DNA of 26,853 bases from an uncultured Streptomyces sp. (lineage in GTDB: Bacteria > Actinomycetota > Actinomycetes > Streptomycetales > Streptomycetaceae): contig CAMLJW010000012.1 of NCBI GenBank assembly GCA_946480485.1, forward strand, positions 1 to 26,853, read 5' to 3'. Below the pieces are notes generated by a model that did no database searches, was not told where the DNA came from, and saw nothing but the letters and a program-made list of their open reading frames with translations. Every line of letters begins with the position of its first letter. Position 1 is the stretch's first letter. Shown piece after piece: positions 22,702 through 26,853 of this stretch. Made by a program: the position numbers and the translations under genes.

Positions 22702-24470
22702 CGGTAGATCCCTTCGGAGTCGATCGAGCGCAGTAATGCCAGTTCCTCATGCGTCGGGGCCGGTTCCCGCAGCAGTGGGTCGGTGAGATCGGCCTGCCAT
22801 GCGGTGTGCTCCCGTACGGCCTCGGCGGGGTCGGCCGGCGCCAGCCTCGGCGGCGGGGACCAGGTGGTGAGCGTGAACGCGTCCGTGCTCCTGTCCCGTT
22901 CGAAGGACCCGAACTCGGCGACCACACATCTGACGTGCCGGCCCGGGCTGGTGACGAAACCGACCGTCTCGGGGTAGCGCAGCGGGGACGCGGGTGCCAC
23001 CACGATCGTCTCCACAGGGCTGGCCACGTCGTTGGCGCCGCCCGAGCCCACCAGGAAGCCGCCCCGGGCCGTACGGCTGGTGTTGATCCGTCCCTGTTGG
23101 TCGATCTGGGCCGCCGACAGTACGCCGAGCGTACGGGTGCCGCCGCCGGCGACCAGGCCGCCGAGCACCTCCCAGGTCCCCGTGCATTGACGGCAGTCGG
23201 ACACATGGTGCTGGGAGAACAGGAAGCTGTCCCCGGCCTGCGGTGCGAAGCCGACCATGCCGAGTTCGTTGACCACCTGGAGTTCGATGCCGCCATCGTT
23301 GACCATGTGGGCGGCCAGCCAGCTGGCCAGATGGGAGATCCCGATGCCTGCCAGCACCGTGCGGTGGCCTCGGGCTCGCACCGCTCGGGCGATCGCCCGA
23401 GCCGCCATCACGATGTGGTGCTCGCGGTCGCTGGGGGGATTGTGCCCCTGCCCCGCCCCTCCCCGAGAACGGGGCCCCCGCCCCCGACCCCGTTGGCGGT
23501 CCTTCACGAAGCCGCGGGTGCCGACAACGTCAGGGGAGAGCGCAGCCGTCAGCCCGGTCAGCCGCACGTCGCCCAGCTGGGAGAGGTATCCGACATGGTC
23601 GCCTGGACCCATCACCCAGTGCTGGAACCACCGCTCGGTCTCTACGCGATCCGCGCACGCGTCAGCAAGGTCGCTCAGAAAGGGATAGTCATCCAGATAG
23701 CCCGTCACCCCGGCGCCGGGCATCGGCGCGAGGCCCTGTGGGTGGGCACCGTACGCGCACGGCGCCACGGCCAACACCCGCTCCGCCGGGATCGAGCAGA
23801 CCGCGTCGGCGGGCGGCCCGTCGCACACCTGCTCCACCGTGGCCAGCACCCCACGACGGGCCGCCATCGCACCCCACCAGCCTTCCCCCACCGGGCCGGA
23901 GAGATAGAGATTCCCTCGCCGGTCCGCGCACTGCGCGTGCAGCAGCGTCACGTCCGGGCACAGCGCGGGAACGAGTACGGCCTGCGCCTCGCCCTGCCCG
24001 GCCTCGGTCTGGTTCGGCACCGTCTCCAGCGGCGGATGGCCCTGTGGCAGAGAGGAGCTGACCAGCGAGGTGCAGAGCGCCGCGGGTGCCCCCGTCGCCC
24101 CTGCCATCAGCCGTTGCAACAGGGACAGCAGGCTCCACTCCTCCACGGGGAACGGGTCACCAGAGGTGAGCCGGGCGTACAACCGGTTCGGACGGGAGGT
24201 CGGCACGGTATCACCGGCGAAGGCGATGACCGCCCGCTCGACGACCTTGGCCATGGTCAGTGCGTGCACACCGGCGTGCAGGGCGTTCACGCTGATCTCG
24301 AACGTGCCGACGCCGCCGAAGACCCGCGCGACCGACAGCGCGAGCGCGTTGGGCCGGGACATCGTGGAGGCGATGTGCACCCGCATCCCCGGAGTCAGAT
24401 GGCGACGGCACAACTCGTCCGGGTCAGCGACAAAAACGGTGGCGGAACCGGCGGCGGAAGGGCCTGTCAC
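22698..24470 (-). CDS. Fused family I CoA-transferase (A and B subunits in one chain)
   Basis: A 590-residue protein made of two CoA-transferase halves. Residues 1-~320 look like an A subunit (GMRVHIASTMSRPNAL, HAGVHALTMAKVVERA, VTLLHAQCADRRGNLYL). Residues ~350-590 look like a B subunit (HHIVMAARAIARAV, LAGIGISHLASWLA). VVNELGMVGFAP holds Glu402 at the position of the Glu that forms the glutamyl-CoA intermediate; GANDVASP resembles the family's GGAxD region. An Arg/Gly-rich linker (323-343) joins the halves. Related enzymes (glutaconate or IpdAB-type) are usually split into two genes. It probably moves CoA between carboxylic acids to prime the pathway. GTG 24470 overlaps the KS stop (GTGA). 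One TTA codon is at Leu579 (22734-22736). Confidence 0.87.
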   Translation of the reverse strand: MTGPSAAGSATVFVADPDELCRRHLTPGMRVHIASTMSRPNALALSVARVFGGVGTFEISVNALHAGVHALTMAKVVERAVIAFAGDTVPTSRPNRLYARLTSGDPFPVEEWSLLSLLQRLMAGATGAPAALCTSLVSSSLPQGHPPLETVPNQTEAGQGEAQAVLVPALCPDVTLLHAQCADRRGNLYLSGPVGEGWWGAMAARRGVLATVEQVCDGPPADAVCSIPAERVLAVAPCAYGAHPQGLAPMPGAGVTGYLDDYPFLSDLADACADRVETERWFQHWVMGPGDHVGYLSQLGDVRLTGLTAALSPDVVGTRGFVKDRQRGRGRGPRSRGGAGQGHNPPSDREHHIVMAARAIARAVRARGHRTVLAGIGISHLASWLAAHMVNDGGIELQVVNELGMVGFAPQAGDSFLFSQHHVSDCRQCTGTWEVLGGLVAGGGTRTLGVLSAAQIDQQGRINTSRTARGGFLVGSGGANDVASPVETIVVAPASPLRYPETVGFVTSPGRHVRCVVAEFGSFERDRSTDAFTLTTWSPPPRLAPADPAEAVREHTAWQADLTDPLLREPAPTHEELALLRSIDSEGIYR

Positions 24471-25759
24471 TCGGCCGCCTCCAGCACCATGGCGGAGCTC
24501 TGGCTGCCGATGGCGAAGGCCAGGGACATCGACAGCCGCAGCGGTGCCGGGCGGGCGCCCTCGGTGACGTGATCGTGGTCGCACTCTGGCTCTACGACCT
24601 CGCAGTTGATCGTCGGGGCCAGGCACTGCCGCTGGAGCATCAGTGCGAGCGCCGCACAGTTCAGCAGCCCTGCGGCGCCCAGCAGATGGCCGTAGACCGG
24701 CTTGATGGAGCCCAGCGGCGGCCAGTCGCCGCGGCGGCATCCGTACAGGTGGCTCAGCGCGCGGCTCTCGGCCAGGTCGTTGTAGCGGGTGGCCGTACCA
24801 TGGCCGCAGATGTAGTCGAGGTCCGTGACGGTGGCGCCCATCGTGTCGAGGGTCTCCGTCATCAGCTGAGCCGTGCTCCGCCCCGACAGGTCCATCCGGG
24901 TCGCGTGCGCCGCCTCGCTCACGCCGTGGCACGCGCGCAGCGCCGCGTAGACCGGAGCCCGTCTGGCCGCCGCGTGCGTGCGCCGCTCCAGTACGGCGAC
25001 AACAGCGCCCTCGCCGAGCACGAAGCCGTCCCGGTGGAGGTCATAGGGCTTGATCGCCCGCTTGGGGTCGGCGTTCCTGGACAGCACGCTGGTGCCCGGG
25101 GCGGAGTAGACCCGCAGTATCTCGGGGACGATCGGCAGTTCGTGCCCGACGACGAACATGACGTCGGCCACGCCCCGCTGGATCTCGTGTGCGGCGATGC
25201 CGAGCGCCTGGTGTCCGCCGACGCACGCGTTGCTGAGGGTGGAGACCAGCCCTTGGGCGCCCAGCCGGATGGCGCTGAGCGAGGCCGGGGTCCCGGCGAG
25301 CGAGGCGAAGACCGCCCGGGCCGCCGACACTGGTGGGCGGCCCGGTTCGTAGACCGTGCCCGAGGCGGTCTGGGACCACCACTCGACCGGTCCTCTGGCG
25401 CTCGACGCGACGACGCCCGTGCGCCGCGGGTCGAGATCGTCGTGTCCTTCGAATCCGGCGTCCCGGAAGGCGTTCTGCACCGCTGATAGGACGATGAGGA
25501 TCTCCCGGCTGTAGCGCTTGGCGAAGTTGTCCGGCAGGTCGGGCAGATACCGGGCGTGGTCGAAGTCGGTCAGTCGGCCTCCGCTGTGGATTCCGGTCCG
25601 CGCCGAGAGCATGGGCGGCAGGTTGGTCAGCTGGGACTCGCCCTCATGCAGGTGCTGCCACACCTTCTCGGGCGTATCGGCACCTGGCAGCACGAAGCCG
25701 AGGCCGGTGATGGCCACGTCCTCGAACACAGCCGCGGCCACGCGTTCGGTGCGCGACAT
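24467..25759 (-). CDS. FabF-type ketosynthase with canonical active site
   Basis: A 430-residue KAS II-type enzyme. All expected catalytic residues are present: Cys179 in SNACVGGHQA, His320 in CGHGTATRYND, and Lys353 and His358 in GSIKPVYGHLLGAAG. It is the only one of the three FabF-type proteins here with an intact Cys-His-His set, so it should do true C-C Claisen condensation. No chain-length-factor partner (Cys replaced by Gln) is adjacent, which argues against the aromatic type II arrangement. ATG 25759 is preceded by GAGGAGG at good distance; an upstream in-frame extension to 25945 has no family similarity. It is the first gene of the leftward block, so the main promoter should lie in 25760-26000; I see no clear -35/-10 pair. 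Confidence 0.9.
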   Translation of the reverse strand: MSRTERVAAAVFEDVAITGLGFVLPGADTPEKVWQHLHEGESQLTNLPPMLSARTGIHSGGRLTDFDHARYLPDLPDNFAKRYSREILIVLSAVQNAFRDAGFEGHDDLDPRRTGVVASSARGPVEWWSQTASGTVYEPGRPPVSAARAVFASLAGTPASLSAIRLGAQGLVSTLSNACVGGHQALGIAAHEIQRGVADVMFVVGHELPIVPEILRVYSAPGTSVLSRNADPKRAIKPYDLHRDGFVLGEGAVVAVLERRTHAAARRAPVYAALRACHGVSEAAHATRMDLSGRSTAQLMTETLDTMGATVTDLDYICGHGTATRYNDLAESRALSHLYGCRRGDWPPLGSIKPVYGHLLGAAGLLNCAALALMLQRQCLAPTINCEVVEPECDHDHVTEGARPAPLRLSMSLAFAIGSQSSAMVLEAAE

Positions 25760-26099
25760 GAAGCCTCCTCTGGCACAGTCGGTGCTTGCTGTCGCGTGCC
25801 CGACGGCATTACGCCGCCGTTGACAGACCCGGGCTCTCAACAGCACATCTCCCCGCGACCGGTTCAGCCAGGCGCGGCGGGTACTCATCACCGTCGGATG
25901 CTGGGACTTCCAGTACCGCCGAGGGCGCCGGGAGCGGTCTCGCATCCCGAGGCGGCTCCATGGTGCGCCCGTTGACGTCGTCGCGGTCCGGCCTCGCCCG
26001 GCCGAGGTCTACGGAGAGCCGAGAGTGGCCGGCCATGCGGAGAACGTGCTTCGGAAAGCAGCGCGCGCTGCACCGATCGACATGCCGCGAACACCCTTG

Positions 26100-26345
26100 G
26101 AGTCCCGGGAGCACACGTCGGCGAACTGGTGGATCGCGGCGAGAAGGCCCGGACGTGAGCGTTCGTACGCGGGACTGTCCGGCGCACCCGGGACTCCGCG
26201 CAGCCGCTCGAACAGCCGCGCAGCGGAGCGGTACCCAGGCGCACGCGGGCCCGGCGCAGCGCGCGGGCCGAAGGCTTGCGCTCCTCGTCCAGGTCCAGAG
26301 CGCTGACGAGCGCGGACCACCTCCCCAGACACCCTGCCGGGGCGG
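26100..26345 (-). pseudogene. IS4-like transposase remnant; rest of 25760-26604 without a gene
   Basis: Minus-strand translation reads GCLGRWSALVSALDLDEERK, then PSARALRRARVRLGTAPL in one frame and RLFERLRGVPGAPDSPAY in another. This is the N-terminal pattern of IS4-type transposases (cf. ALWHARARLGVRPLRVLFDL in the fragment at 549-966, though the two are different elements). The catalytic part is absent. Elsewhere in 25760-26604 I see no coding sequence. TTGACA occurs on the plus strand at 25819 and 26434 without matching -10 boxes. An AT-richer pocket at 26510-26545 (TTGCGG, 18 bases, AGATAA) could be a weak promoter for the rightward gene at 26605. Confidence 0.5.
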
Positions 26346-26604
26346 ACGGGACATCGCCGACACGAAGTAGAGAACCGGCGCAGGGCAGCAGCCGCAGTCT
26401 TCGGTGGGCACCGGGTTGCGGTGCCTGCCCCCTTGACAGCACAGCCCTGATCGTTGACTTCCCCCATTGGCCTCTGGGCGCTCCGCCTTCCCCACCCTGC
26501 TGTTCCTTGTTGCGGAAAAACGACATTATGGAGAGATAACATTTGTCAGTAGCGTGGTTCGTTTGTCGTCGACATGATGCCTCGCAGTTGAGCGAGTGCA
26601 GCAG

Positions 26605-26853
26605 GTGATCGTATTGAGTGTCTGGGACAGTGGCGTCGTAGGCTCCCCCTCCTTCGAGGAGCAGCTAAGAGCAGGTCGGCTGCGACTACTCAAGAACGCG
26701 AAGGTACGGAGTGTGGACGACATGTTGCGGCTCGGGCTCGTGCAGGCGGTGGCAGAGCTCCGAGGGCTGGGCGGCATGGTTCATCTGTCCCGGTCACGAA
26801 GTATGCCGTTGCGCCTGACCGCATCAGTCGGCGCCCTGCCCGCTCCTGCCGCG
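26605..26853 (+). CDS. Start of a GAF-like sensor/regulatory protein (3' end outside window)
   Basis: The frame is open from 26578 to the window end. From GTG 26605 it encodes 83 residues: VIVLSVWDSGVVGSPSFEEQ, then LLKNAKVRSVDDMLRLGLVQ and AVAELRGLGGMVHLSRSRS. The helix SVDDMLRLGLVQAVAEL followed by GGMVHLSR and LRLTASVG is the usual beginning of a GAF domain in Streptomyces SpoIIE-type phosphatases and related sensors. The output domain lies beyond the window, so phosphatase, kinase or HTH cannot be decided. The start could also be GTG 26596; there is no strong RBS. It reads away from the biosynthetic block. Confidence 0.5.
   Translation, partial: MIVLSVWDSGVVGSPSFEEQLRAGRLRLLKNAKVRSVDDMLRLGLVQAVAELRGLGGMVHLSRSRSMPLRLTASVGALPAPAA

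Noticed and set aside
22749..24572. 607-residue plus-strand open frame over the CoA-transferase
   Set aside because: Antisense shadow; the minus strand encodes a recognisable two-domain enzyme with coupled starts.
24471..24932. N-terminal extension of the CoA-transferase frame
   Set aside because: The extension lies inside the ketosynthase gene in another frame; GTG 24470 with a GTGA overlap fits family length and operon style.
1..26853. CRISPR arrays, tRNA or rRNA genes
   Set aside because: No regularly spaced repeats, no cloverleaf with a conserved T-loop and no rRNA-like stretch were seen on reading; a tRNAscan run could confirm.

Overview
The window looks like a Streptomyces (or close actinomycete) chromosome segment. 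It is uniformly GC-rich, uses GTG/TTG starts and GTGA/ATGA overlaps, and carries families typical of that genus (LuxR-GAF regulators, CocE/NonD hydrolase, a Pro/Tyr/Gln-rich single-pass membrane protein, RHS and polymorphic-toxin remnants). Five genes contain TTA leucine codons, the codon read by the bldA tRNA in Streptomyces.

Layout. 1-1872 is a decayed zone: the 3' end of a GDSL hydrolase, a frameshifted IS4-type transposase fragment and a multiply frameshifted RHS/YD-repeat remnant. 1916-2743 encodes a lone membrane protein. 3036-7274 is a compact unit: a secreted CocE/NonD-type hydrolase and an acyl-CoA ligase read leftward, with a divergent LuxR-GAF regulator. 7275-10040 is a second decayed zone (toxin-nuclease remnant, membrane-protein tail, tyrosine-recombinase fragment) around one intact secreted beta-helix protein. 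10041-10679 is an atypical response regulator with three TTA codons.

10931-25759 is the main content: a leftward block of eleven intact genes, most of them translationally coupled. It holds three FabF-type ketosynthases, two FabH-type (KAS III) enzymes, four SDR reductase genes (one a double-domain fusion), a divergent enoyl-CoA hydratase, a fused A+B family I CoA-transferase and an alpha-methylacyl-CoA racemase. A decayed acyl-CoA ligase lies inside it. No acyl carrier protein, acyltransferase, thioesterase or modular synthase is visible. Five KS-fold enzymes, four reductase genes, one crotonase and CoA ligation without an ACP match the architecture of the ACP-less, non-iterative type II polyketide system known for nonactin (macrotetrolides), with pamamycin as a related case. 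The two adjacent ketosynthases that keep Cys but lack the first catalytic His and the Lys are the candidates for NonJ/NonK-like C-O bond (ester) formation. The CoA-transferase fusion, the SDR fusion and the racemase suggest a distinct member of this class. I cannot tell from sequence alone whether its product is known.

25760-26853 holds an IS4-like transposase remnant and the start of a rightward gene with a GAF-like N-terminus, cut by the window edge. Mobile-element scars therefore lie on both sides of the biosynthetic block.
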